A stretch of 64,000 bases of DNA, taken from Physcomitrium patens. Its lineage: Eukaryota > Streptophyta > Bryopsida > Funariales > Funariaceae. A program made the translations under genes and the position numbers. Positions within the stretch are counted from its first letter, which is position 1, and each line of letters starts with the position of its first letter. The notes below the pieces were generated by a model that was not told the origin of the DNA, searched no databases, and saw only the letters and a list, made by a program, of their open reading frames with translations. The DNA is taken from the NCBI RefSeq assembly GCF_000002425.4, contig NC_037253.1:17066407-17130406 (forward strand). Direction: 5' to 3'. Below, piece after piece: positions 22,568 through 35,062 of the stretch.

Positions 22568-25250
22568 GTAAATTTAACGATATATTTCTTATATAAAATA
22601 GCTTGGGAAGGGACAAATATACAAGATAAATTGGGGAGACAAAACAACCTACTAATTGATTGTATGTCTCATTTTTTTCATCAAAAAAGTAAACCAAATT
22701 TGAAGTTTACAAGGCCCATTAATGTTGATCATATCAAAAAAATACATTCAAAAAAATCCTAAGTAATAATCCTTGGTTGCTGCAATTATAAGCATATTAT
22801 AAACCTTGCACAATTGTAACTTGGTCTGATTGTTGTAGGGAGGTTACATATGGAGACCAACTTCTCAAAGGTCTATGTGAAGAGGTTAATATGTCAAGAC
22901 TCATTGTAGTACTCATGTACATAGCTTTGTAGTAGAACAAAGTGTTTTTGTCTACAATTACTAGATTTGATACTTGAGCTTTTGCATGCTTTTAATAATG
23001 TTATTCTTCCTACAATTATATTTGTTGTTGCTTTGTAAATTTAACTTTAATTAGGTGGTTTATTTCTAAGGTGGTTTTGACAAGGCTTAGTTAATGGAAA
23101 TTCTTGATACAACTTAATACAAGCATAAAGTTGGAACTCTTCTATAAGTGAAAATTTTATTTTTTTCCAAATTTCTATTGAAAAATGTCAATAGTAAGAC
23201 AAATATCTTGGCATGCAAATACAATCTAGACTTTTCAATTTGCTGACAAACTTAGTCTATGCAAGTTGAGGATGTGAATTACATTGAAGCAAGTGATGAA
23301 TATTAAAAAGCACCACAAAATTTATATAAATCAATGATGCAATTGAATGAGAGTATTTCTTAGATGGAAATTGTATTTCTAAAATAGTTTTTGATTCTAA
23401 AATCGCCTTAAAAGTTTTCTTTGAGTAATACTTTTAGGCATATTTCAATATTTTATTTACTTTCTTATAGCAAATAGAAAAAGATATAGTATATTAAACA
23501 CCATAGAAAGTTTTGAAACCTTCTATGCAATGTTATATGGTGAAGAATATCTTAAATATCTCTTGATTTTGTTTAGTTTTATATATTTTGTACTTCTAAA
23601 ATAATTAAATATGAGTTAAAAACCTAGTCAAAATAAAATATAAATTAAATTGTAATAATAAATTGTGATAATAAATTGTGATAATAAATTTAAACAATTC
23701 AAGAATTTATATTTATGTGTTTGTATGTTAATTCAATTAAAATTTTCATTTATTTGAAATAAAATTTTAAAATAAATTTATTTAAAAAATAAAAAATAGA
23801 CATATGATAATAAATACGAATCATAAAAATTCAAAATTTATCTATGTTTGAGATAAAAGTCAAATTCTTTTCCTAATACTATGTGAAATTGTCATTGATA
23901 CATGAAAATTGGGAAATATTTATCATACATCATGTGGTTGGTATTCTATATAATTGATAAAGTTAATTTTTAACTATCAAAAACTTTTAATTTATAAAAT
24001 GATAAAATTTCTTTATAAGAAATATAAATATCTATAATGTATAGTATTTTTATATATAGGTTTGAAAATCTATTGAAAAATCAACATATATCTATATTAG
24101 TTTGATATGCTTAAAAAGCTTAATTTTTGAAATTTAATTTAGAAATGTTTTATTTTTAAAAAGTAGTATAAATGTGAATACTTAAGTATTTTTGATAGAA
24201 GAAATCTTTCTTATTGACACCAACAATGAAATAAATAATAAAAAAAAAAATGTGTTATTGATTCATGTTATTGATTTTACGTTAAGCCCATGACCTGATT
24301 TGTAAAAGGTGAATTTTCTCCTATAATATTTTTTCAATCTACCAATTTTTTTTGTTTCTAGACTTTGTTATTATATTAATGTAAAATTAATTCTAAAGAA
24401 CTTAATTGTAGAATTTTCCTACTAATTCACAAGGCAAAATGCTTAAGAAGTGAGATCTTGATACCAACAAACTAAACTTTTTGGTGAAAACAATGAAGCA
24501 AAAGTTTCATTGAAAACTTGATTGAGTGATGTACCAAAGCATTTTCAATCATGATTCTTTTTGTTCTTAATTACTTTGCTATAGTAGCTTTGTGCCTCCT
24601 TTTGAACTTTGAGCCATGGTAGGCAAACACTACAATGCATAGTTTTGTTCTTTTTAGCACTTTCACTGCATATCTTCAAGAGATTTGGCATACCTAGGGT
24701 TCAATAATGATGAGGTGGATATCTTCTTTTTATTAGAGTTTTTCTGAAACCATCTCACATGTAGTTTATCATAAATCAATTGTTCTAAATATGATACCAT
24801 GGCGATTCTAAAATAACACAAGTATGTATTGTCATTAATTAACAACAACATTCATTAAGTATATGTTTAAAAGTATGTATACATATACATATCTAAAAGC
24901 TCAATTTTACAACATTGCTTCATTATTATTGTTATTGGAGATGTCCCCAATCTCTATTATAAAACATTTTTGCATATTTTTTGTGACAATGACAGGGATT
25001 CAGCTAGCATATTTCTATATATATATTTCTAAATAAACACATAATTATTTTTAGATGGATAACACATATAAAGAATGTAAATAATTTATTTTTAGATGGC
25101 ATTTAATCTCTATGTTGACATACCAGGACGACGAAAGTAAATGGATGGTGACACAAGGCTGGGAACGCGAGATCCAAAAGTCATAAACCAAGTTCCCCAT
25201 CGAGAAAAAAGCTAAAGGCACCACTATCTGAAAGGAATGGTGTCGAAGGG

Positions 25251-27655
25251 CGGAAAGCATATGCGGTGGGTGTCCTTTTAATCAACCGAACTGGGAACAC
25301 GGGAACTTTCAACGGAGTTCATGAGAACTTTTCTCATCCATTTGCATCATTCATCACCAGAAGTTAGTTCAGGGGAACGTTTTCACAAGGGAGAGTGTGA
25401 TCAGGAGGAGAAGCGCGCTTGGGAACTTCAAGCTCGTTCAGGATCGAGGCAGTCATTGTTTCATAGAAGCCGTGATGGCGCTCCTCAATGGCTTCAGCGA
25501 AGTGTGTCATCGTGGTGTAATTGTCATTGTTGGCATGTTGAGGCTTCTTTATTAAGTGCTTACTGGTTTCACGCAAAATGCGATCAAGCAGAAGAACGGG
25601 AGATGTTTGGAACGAAGCGGAGGTTTAGAAGGTAGGTCGATTGGTTTTCGGTGGCGAAGGCGATTGTGGAGAGGTGGTGGAAATTTATATGGTTAGGGGC
25701 ATTGTGCTACTGTCGTGATCTGATGCGGGGTGCAGATTGTAGGTCTAGGGACTATGCCGTTGAGTGAGGACGCAAATTCTTTACACTTTATGTCGGGTGT
25801 TGTGTAATCGCATTCTTGGGGATGCTAGTGAGGCGAGTTGTATTCGTATTGGTTGCGTTTTAGTTCTGTTGATGGAGCGTTGTGTGGTGAGGAGTTGGTT
25901 GTAGTGGCAGCAGATCAGTTTGAAAGCCGCACTTGGTTACGACCCTTGTCTTCCTTTGTCTGATTTCTTTTGGACGTGGGGAATTCACGTCATTGGCTTG
26001 CATTCGGGGTCCTTGAGTGCGAATTAGTAGGTTTAGTCCTTTTAATTTCGAAACATATTGAGGGCATTATTTGCAGGCTGATGCTGCCCTGCCGCAGAAC
26101 TATTTCATCATGAGATTTGTAGGGCTAATCCCTCGATTCTCCTTTCAATCTGTATCTTTCATTGGTTTATATCGACAGAGCCGAGTGTGATGTTCGTCTA
26201 GAGTAACAGAATCCTTGCTGGATCGGTCCAGGCATCAGTTAGATCCTGCGTAGCGATTGCGAGGCTGCCCCCCGCCATTTCTTTAGCGTTTGCGAGATTT
26301 TGGTTGATATCATAGGCTGCTTACGTCGCATTGGAAAAACATTATCTTGGTAATGCACTACTACATTAACGTCGAGGCATGGCTTGGCCACATGCCTACA
26401 TGGTTACGATTGTGAAAATTTCCTGTTCATCTTGTTTTTCCATACTTCAATTGGCTGAGATTCTTCACAATCCTGAAGAGTCTAGTTATTTTATTGCCGT
26501 ACTTTACCAAATTGATAGATATTGTTGATCTATCTTAGAATTATGGCTCTAAATAGTTTTGTCACCTCTTATCCTATCGCAGCCTATCTTTTATTGCCTG
26601 GACAAGCTTAAGCAAGGGTATGTCAGGAATTGGGGTATTTAGTTAAGCCCTCTGTTTTGTGGCTGTGAAGGGTTCGTTGCTTGACAGATCTTGGCTTGCT
26701 TTCTCATTTCTTGTCCTAAGTTACACTGTAGTATTTCACGCTACACTAATGTGCAGCTACTATGTGCCTTAGGTTTCCATGTTAGCGTAGTGAGCAACTG
26801 CTTTTTTGTTAGACCAAGTTATCTATTAAGCCCTGCTTACTCCTCAGAATAGTTTTTAAGAGAGAAGAGGGAATATGTAGATTTTAGCGAAGGTCTAATA
26901 GAAAAAGTTCCTTGGATTTTCGGACTCAGGTCTACCTAACCTTAGTTCCCTCCTTTCTATTAACCAGAGGAATTTAGCGGGTTGAGTTCACTCATGCTAG
27001 GGTGTATGGTTTTGATGTGTAACTATATTAACCCAAGCACATTTTTCTTTGTATTTTTTGAGTGTACTCGTATTTCCTTACGTTGTTTGAGAGCTTAAGC
27101 TCTTTGCCCCTCATGCGTTGGTTTCATGCATCTTTCATTTGTCATCTCCATTCTGTGTGCTCACTTTTGAAAGCAGTTGCACTACCGGAATTGATAGTCT
27201 CGTTCTTTGAGCAGCGTGAACAACTTTGAATAAGCTTTCACCGGACGTGGTCCTGCTTGAAGTATGTGGCGCAGAGCTTATTTAGCCGTGTGTAGGAAAT
27301 CATGACGTATTGATGACGGTTTCGTTTAGGAATTGTCTACTAGAACACTAGGTTGAAAGCCATATTCAGACACTTTCATCCAAAGAGACATACAATGTGC
27401 CTGTTGAGTGAAGGCCATTCGGGATTTTATTGAATTGAGCTATTTTGAATGAATTAACTATGCTCATGTGATCCTTTCTCTCGACATATTCTTTGTAGTT
27501 CAGCAAGTTTGTACGCTACACTAACACATTTTTCTTCGTTTTCTTCTTTTTCTTCTATAGGGCGTTTCTATAGTGGACTTCTCAGACTCTGAGAACTTCA
27601 TCTCCCTTGGCTATTCCCTGCCATTTGATGTACCATCTCCTGGCGGATTCTTGTC
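25251..27655 (+). promoter_or_regulatory. Promoter, 5' UTR and probable 5' UTR intron of the RING-like/UBA gene
   Basis: Composition changes from AT-rich to moderate near 25,270, about 2.4 kb before the start codon. A donor-like AG/GTAGGT at about 25631 and an acceptor TTTTTCTTCTATAG at 27560 fit one long 5' UTR intron, with the last leader exon from 27561. The frame at 25321-25635 has no known domain and lies in what would be the first leader exon. Transcript ends cannot be seen in the sequence. Confidence 0.45.
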
Positions 27656-30600
27656 ATGACCATGGCTCCTACGGTATGCCCGTCTCTTCATGTGCTGGAA
27701 GGTCATTGCGAATATTGTGGTGAACTGTGTGACAGTACGCAGGGTGAACTCAATGCTCTTGTTTGCACATTTGAAGGGTGCCCATCACCAACAATCTACC
27801 ACCAGCACTGCATTGAAGCGTATTTTAAAACCATACGGCTTGACAAGTATGTTGATCCTTAGCTTGCGGAAATTGCAGTTTTATTGTTAAAATGTGTGTT
27901 AATTGCTATATGTTTTGTTACTGGTATGGTCTTTTCTGGTTTGAACCTGACATTTGATCTGTACATGGATTATTTTCTGTATAGTTGGATGTCTTTCTAA
28001 ACAGGGTTTTAACTTATCTGCCTTATTTGGTCCGTGCATGTCCTTTTGTGTTGTTTTTAGAGATTGGTATAAGGACTCTTTTTGTAACTAAGTACAATTG
28101 TCTAAAGACTGGAAATTCGTAATCGATGTCCGATCAACTAATCACTCTGCACTTGATTATGAGTTGAGAAAATATGGTTGTTGGGAATTAACTTCTTTCT
28201 GTTGATAGTTCTTGTGAATGTTTTAACGATTTACGTCTCACAATCGCACTTGAACTTCTTGGGTGGCCTCAACGGTTGCGGGGTGCATTTATTGGTGGAA
28301 ATATGGAAGTTTTTATTCTTCTATTAGCGTGATCTGTGGTGTAGTCTCACTCCATGCCTTGGGACTGCAATCCTGTTTGAGATACTTCCACTCTATAATT
28401 TCGGGAACGTTGTTGTTTGTCGTCAGAAAGCAGCGCAAAAATAGATTTCAATGCCCAAGAGGGCGTGGCAAAGGCTCCAAAACTGACAAACCTTGTCTTG
28501 GTCGAGTAAGCAACTTGCACTTATCAATTTCATTGGTTGTAAGACTCATGACACGAACTTGGGTTCCCCTCATTGCGTAATGTGTGAAATATTTGTAAAA
28601 CTTGTTGAGGTCAAGTAGTTCCTTGTGGGCTTTTTGATATTTATTGGCATAGGTGGTGAAATAGATATTCATTCAGTGAAATAGATATTCATTGCATTGT
28701 ACAGGTGACTAAATCACATTCATTTCATTCTCGCATTGATAGTAGGTATGTAACATCTCATTGAAAACATCTTATTTACAATATGCTACATGAAGCTCTT
28801 TGTTTAGTGTGGCGTCCTTTGCTATCTCATAAGAGCCATTGCGGATTAAGCAAGTGGTGAACATTGGATCTTCTCCTAGGTAGAACTTTTGACTAGGGTT
28901 TAGGGTTTAGGGCTAGATTTAGATGAGACTCACTGAACAAGAAATTGCCGTGCTCCAGTAAGAAGTGGAGGAATTGCAAACTTCCTGAAATATCTCCTCC
29001 AACGATTACTCCGACCACTCTTACTAAGAAGGAGAAAGAGGATAACCCTCAACCATTGAGCGCATCGAAGTCTGTCAAAATAGAGGAGAATGATGAATTT
29101 GATACTACACCAAAGCTTCTAATCTTGAATCGAGCATCAGCGTTTCCTTCATTAAGTGGGAATAATGGAAACACTTCTGAAAGCATTAGTGTGAGTGGCA
29201 GTTCTAGTAACACGTCTAGTGGGGTTAAAGTATTGTCAAGAGAATCAACTTTAGCAGCCATTGCGGCAGCTAGGTCTGAGATAGCTGCTAATAAAAGGGG
29301 TCCGAGTGTGAAGAATAATACCGAGACTTATGCGAGTGGACGATTAGATCATAGTATCACATCTCTTAACAATCGTTTAGCTCAGAATTCAAAAAGTGAT
29401 GATGATAGTTCACGACAATTTATGAACTCAAAAGATTTCAGAAAAGTTCTTTCAGTTGGCAGGGGAGAAGTGGAGAAGACCCTTGTTACTAATGCATGGG
29501 CACGTGGACGTTGCAACGAGCTCCTGAATGGATTCAAGGTATTTTCCAGCTGCGCATTTAGCTATCAACATCAAAATATGCGATATATATACTACTTTTC
29601 AATATGGACATCAGCAATGTGGTGCATGTGTTTTTGCATAGACTAAATTAACCTGACTTGATTTTCATTTTGTGCTCGAATACTGGGTATTGATGCTAAT
29701 GTTCACGAAAATACGGTTGAGACTGACTCAAACAGTAGTTTATCAATCAAGATGCATACCAAAAGCTACTCTTTTGTTCAGTTCCTCGGGTTGGTACCTC
29801 AAATTTGAATTTTTCATTTGATCTTTAACCTTGCAATGTATCCTGTGCAGCAAAATGTCTCAAAGATACCTCCGCTATTAGACTCACTCAATTCATCACA
29901 AGACGTGAATGTGTCAACATCTTCTACCTCAGTTGCACGGCCTCCAGTCAGACAACCAACAGTTACTGAACGTCTAGGACTTGGTGAAGGAGAGGATGAT
30001 GATTTGGAAGCTCGTCGACTAAAGTATGTTGCACATTTCTACTTTATTCTGTAGTGCATCATCCTTTCATATTCTTTGCGGGCACGTAATTTATATTGAC
30101 TTTCTCTAAAAGTATGTTTGATAAGGACTGACTTTATCATGATGCATCCTTAGGGCACGCACAAAAAATGAAAAGAAGCACTTGCAACGTGCAGCTAGGG
30201 CACGAGAGAAACGAGAAGCAGAGGAGGCTACCTTAGTTGTCAGCACTGCGATACACAGTACATGTCAATCTAAGCAACATGGTTCCGAGGCTAACTTTAA
30301 GCCATGGAATGAAAGCCTCACAAGTGTTATTCGTCACAACAAGTTTCACTCTCTTGTCAAACAACTACAAGAGTGAGTATTTCGGGAATGTTTTGAAGTA
30401 TTAATGAGTTTGATTCTCCCATGTTGTGGCAGAGCACTACCTAAACTGCGGTCGATTGCCTGTGTTCATCTGAATTTTCTTAACATGTTACATGATCGCG
30501 ACCAACTAGAGATTTTTGTGAAGAGTTTGTTTTGGCAGCACACGACTATGTTGTAGTAATTGCACCTTTTTCTAAGTTGACACGGCTGTTGAAAGACTAC

Positions 30601-32636
30601 TAGCTTAGTGGACTCCTGTTGTGATGGGGGGATGATCTGCTACGCTTTGTTAATAATCGCAAGGTTGCCTTCCAATTCCTTTTGCAGAAGATTTATTCAT
30701 ATGTTGCATATTTTCTCGTTATTGCACTGGTTCTGTGGAGCATAATATTTAGAACGTTGTTGGTTGACTTTGCTTCTATTATCTGTAGGTATGGATTTGC
30801 TGACTGGCAATCCAATTTGGCTGTACGCATATGTGGTAATGATGTGGAGCAATGCTTAGACTGGCTTCTTCGGAATAGCTCCTCCATGCAAGCAGATATG
30901 CGTGCTAAGCGGGAAGAGATAATGGTGGGAATTATTGATCTCACATGTGATTTGTCAATGTGGTTGATATTCATTGACATTGTTTTCTCTTTATAGTCAA
31001 GACACTTGATGTGTAAGCAAGCTGAAAGTTGAGGATGTGCCGGTAATAGTTGAGATATTGAAAACCTGATTCTTAAATGTCTTCTGCTATTCAGCGGAAG
31101 GTATGCTTTTTCATTTTTCTCTCACTCTTGGCATGAAAGCTCTTCTAAATAGCGCGTACCTGAGTATACAGGACATAACTCTGGAGTTGAATGTATTGAA
31201 AGGGGTTCTTATTTCTGAAGGTTTTTCACAGGTTTGTGGATTTGTCATAATTTTAAGACCGGAAATTTCGCTATCCTTGTTTTACAAACTTGTGAAGGAC
31301 GTGATATTTAGTTGGCAGTGTTGGCGAGATTCCCTGTTTCTTTTAAATCTTATGAAGGATAACTTTATGGCATATCATCTTTCACTTATTGGAGGACATG
31401 TCTGTGCAGGAGCAAGTAGAAGTGGCGGTTATAAGTACTGATGGTGACATTAATGAAGCTGTGAAAGTGTTAAGATCTTCACGTTCATATTTGAACTCAC
31501 CACAAGAATCAAGCCAGGTTGTTGATTCGGTTGCAGTGACTGCCACCGTATCTTTTTGTAATTCAAAGTCAAAAATGAATATGAATGTGGTCTTGGTAAT
31601 TGTCAAACCCTATGCAGAGGTTCTGTACTGTTCTGTTGACTTCCTAACCGATTTATTTTTCGTCATCACTATAACGGAAATTTCAAACCAAACTTACCTC
31701 TTGCTCCAAAGGGAGGTAAAGAATATCAGAAATAGAATCTGACTACTCTGTCTTTTTCAGGATTCCTATCATGTTGTGGTTTCCCCGCGCCGTTCGTTTG
31801 GTCAACCAATTCCCCAAAGCTCTAGTGACCTGGCTGCTGGATGGGACGGAGTGCTGAATGACACCACAGATGACCGAAAGCTTTCACCACTGTCCGGCAC
31901 TATCAATGGTGCTGATCCTCAGCAAAATCTTGGTCTATTTTCTGAAGAATTTATTTCAGACGTTGCAAGGTGCAATTCAAAACTGGGTCTAGATAATTTT
32001 CAACCCCCAAGGGATACCATACCAAACAATGGATCATCAAGTGTGGAGACTCGGGATCAATCACAGGTGCTTCGTGCCACATCCGTATCTCAAAGAAATG
32101 CTGGATATTTTGAAGCATTATCTGGGGGACTACAAAGTCATCTACATAACAGCTTTGAATTGACAACGTCGACGGTTACCAGTGTTGCAGCAGCGGTTTT
32201 GAGTGACACGTTTGGTTTTGACGAGCAGATGATTTCACGTATGATGGATCTTATAACTGTCAATGAAGCGCCGTTAAACTCGACCGTTAATACTGCTGCC
32301 CTATCGCTCAATGGTATATGGAGCTCTCCTTCCTCTATATTCACTAGTTTTGCTGCCAACAAAGAGGTAACAAATAATTCCTTTCCAGAATCCCTTTCTT
32401 ACATGCCATCCAATAAAACGCTTGATGGACGACCTTTTATTAATTCTCCTCTAGGAGCATTTGGAGAGAGACCCACTGAAGTGAATTCTGATTTAAAAAG
32501 AACTCCTTTGAAAAATGGTTATAGTCACGCAGGTCCACTGGATACATTCTTATGGGAACAACAGTCCATGAAATTAAATGATGAGGCAGAGCAGGATCTT
32601 CTGATGTCGGAGCTCTTGTCACAATTACTTGTTTGA
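27656..32636 (+). CDS. RING-like zinc finger protein with two UBA-like domains (846 aa, 10 exons)
   Basis: Exons by splice sites and phase: 27656-27846, 28427-28505, 28705-28745, 28959-29538, 29851-30023, 30154-30372, 30789-30924, 31172-31231, 31410-31595, 31761-32636; they sum to 847 codons. The N-terminus has C18-x2-C21, C37-x4-C42, H49-x2-C52, C73 and C87, a C4HC3 RING-like arrangement, followed by a KSHSFHSR segment. Residues about 100-300 are Ser/Thr-rich and probably disordered. A basic stretch (KNEKKHLQRAARAREKRE) lies near 355-380. Two UBA-like modules follow: YGFADWQSNLAVRICGNDVE (about 429-455) and EGFSQEQVEVAVISTDGD with NEAVKVLRSS (about 485-517). RING-like plus UBA suggests a ubiquitin-linked role; this is inference, and I do not recognise a named gene. 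The donor of exon 9 could be six bases earlier. The second ATG (27662, ACCATGGCT) has the better context. Confidence 0.8.
28890..28917. promoter_or_regulatory. Telomere-like heptamer run (TTTAGGG) inside an intron
   Basis: CTAGGGTTTAGGGTTTAGGG lies in the third intron of the RING-like/UBA gene, about 45 bases before exon 4. It is two to three plant telomere heptamers. It could be a telo-box for an internal start or an old repair insertion. No function is shown. Confidence 0.4.
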
Positions 32637-34439
32637 CTTTCTCGTGGTAAAGAAAGAGAATTCAATCGTTGCAGTGTCATTTGGCTCTATGGGTTGGAAC
32701 GTAAGTAATTTTATTTTGGCTATCATTTAACATGCTGAATTGCCCACTATTGTTTACGTCGTCATGTCTCTTAGTAATGGAATTTGTACAGTGTTTATCG
32801 GTTCTGAGTCACCGCTTTCAATCAATATAATCCATACTGTAACATCTCACACACGTATTAACAATCAAGTCTTAAAGAATGAGTTGCAATGTCACATGTA
32901 GTTCTTTTATATAACAATTTAGAGTACTTCAGAAACCTCATCTTTCATGTTCCCCGTGAGGGTTGTTCACTAACTAATTCAACTGAAATAAACACAGTTT
33001 GAAACTTAAAATAGATGTACATCATACGCATGTGAGTTCCGTGTCATAAAATTCATGTGTTCCATAACCTTAAACTAAATTTGTAAAAGTTCATACTAAA
33101 AAATTAAATGCCTTTTTGTCATACATGTGACTGAAACAAATTGACTATGACTCGACTTGATAAATCTAAATAGTGGCTAAAACTACTTGGACTTGATCAA
33201 AAAAATTAATTAGTTGAACAAAACTTCTTCATTAAAGATTGTATCACCTGGTTAATTTATTCCATATTGGGTTAATTGTGTGCTTTGGAATTTATTAGTC
33301 ATTGTGATTGAACCAGATATTTTATAAGTCAACTTGAAATAGGTTTCAAATGAAAGATTATTGAATAGAGAAATGAGGCTCTATCAGCAATCTGGGTAAA
33401 TCAACAAGCAATAAAAAGTTTCAAATACGAAATACTTACATGATATGATTGCACATGATTTAAACATCAATAAAATCAAATCAAAAGACCAATCTATGAG
33501 GCATCGACTATGCACATCCCCAAGTTTTGCTGCCTTGGAATGAAGTTGTTTCAACTTTCAGAATTATTGATGTTGAAAGGATTAACCATGGTATTAAAAT
33601 ATATATGTGTGTGTATATATATAAAAATATATTAACATATATACATACACACATAAAATTTTCTCATTCCTCTTCTTTTTATAATTGGGTTTCTGAACAT
33701 GGTCAAAATAATTCTTGAATACCCAACCTTCTTTTTTTAAAATTAAATTTTTTCAGGTTGAATTTTGTGATGTGTAGGTGCAAGTCTATATATATATATA
33801 TATATATAACCTTACAGCTAAACAATTGTAGGTAATGAATTAGTTTATGAACCAATCTATGGAGCATATATTGTCCGGAACATTTAAAGAATAATAGAGT
33901 TGAAACATACTTGAATACATAAATAGCTGCAAAATATATAGTATATTGAGTGGCATAAGTATAGTTTGAAAATTGGATTGGTTTTGTGGTCACATCTTCT
34001 ATAATTGTGTGGAAGAAGTTAAATAGTACTTTTTAAATATTGACATTGGCTTTGAAGAATGCACAGTTTTTCAACAATGATGTCCAATATCACACAAACA
34101 TAATGAAAACAATGATCCAGTGTATTTGTTTTGTTTTTCCGTTTTTTGTTTGTTTGTTTGTTTGTTCGTTTTTTTTTTTTTTTTTTTTTTTTTAACCTAA
34201 AGTGAAAGATTTACAAGTCTATATACAGACCACATATCTCGATTAAATTCCTTTCATGACCTATGGCTTAGTAAAGTAACATAAAAATTTATAAAAACAA
34301 GTAAACAAATAATCTAAAGTTGAGTTTCTATTATTGCTGTTATTTATGAACATTAGTTCATTAAAAAAAATCAAAGATATTTATAAGGATTGTTAAGGTT
34401 TAATTTTCAAAATGCTAGGAGTCAATGGCCACTAATTTA
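32637..34439. other. 3' flank of the RING-like/UBA gene, then AT-rich intergenic DNA
   Basis: The first few hundred bases are probably 3' UTR. From about 33,000 the DNA is AT-rich without a gene. It contains short TA and TG runs (33600-33660, 33788-33808) and a (GTTT)n plus poly-T tract at 34147-34193. Confidence 0.5.
34147..34193. repeat. (GTTT)n and poly-T tract
   Basis: Several GTTT units pass into about 25 consecutive T. Confidence 0.88.
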
Positions 34440-35062
34440 CCCCTCCAACCCAAACCCTAAAGCCAAGCACCATAGGTTAAAAAAAACACGAGCTCAAAGC
34501 AGTTACTCGCCGGAAAAGTAACGCTCCCAGGGAAAAGGATGAGGAAGGAAAAAGGAAGGCCTCGGAAGGCTCTAGAAGGCAAAAAAGAATAGAGAAAAGG
34601 AAAACGAAAAAGGAAAAAGCGGGAAAAGGAGAACATGGAAGGCTGAGAGACGCACAGGGCTGTGCCAGAACGGAGGACAACCCCCAGCACATCTATTGTG
34701 GAGCTAAACCACTATAACATGCCCTCCCTGCCCCCGATTTAAACCCTAACGTTGCCGTCTCCGCTCGCGCGTCTTCTCCAGAGCCCGGTGTGCTGCCCGC
34801 GTCTGTGCTCATTCGCCACCACTCCTAAACCCTCGCCCTCATTTCATTCGCGAACCTAAGGATTGTGTTTCTACGCTGAAGCAGTGGCGGCGTCGTTGGT
34901 GTGGTGGCTCTTACACTTCTTGCCGGGGAAGGGGCTCGTGGCGGGTTGCAGTGTGGTTTTGGTTTTGGTGGCGACCGTGGAACCCTAAGACTTTAGCTGA
35001 AGCGGCGGGTGATTGGGAGTTTTCTGTGAAGAGTGGGGTGAAGCAGACAAAGAGTTGAGAGA
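34440..35062 (+). promoter_or_regulatory. Promoter and 5' UTR of PRP39 with telo-boxes
   Basis: AAACCCTAA occurs at 34452-34460 and 34741-34749, and a partial AAACCCT is at about 34827-34834. Such telo-boxes are typical of plant genes for RNA and protein synthesis machinery. Composition rises to GC-rich from about 34,700 to the start codon, as in a 5' UTR. No clear TATA box was seen. Confidence 0.55.

Larger units (their letters stand above)
19561..25250. other. AT-rich intergenic desert with simple repeats
   Basis: No gene is recognised on either strand over about 5.7 kb. Simple repeats occur: (AAAT)n at 19636-19674, (AT)n then (CAT)n at 20320-20352, (TTTA)n at 21426-21453 and an AT palindromic array at 22515-22567. 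The texture is that of old, mutated transposon DNA, but no domain could be read. Confidence 0.5.

Noticed and set aside
25321-25635. 104-codon frame before the RING-like/UBA gene
   Set aside because: No motif; it lies in the probable first leader exon and its end coincides with a splice-donor-like site.
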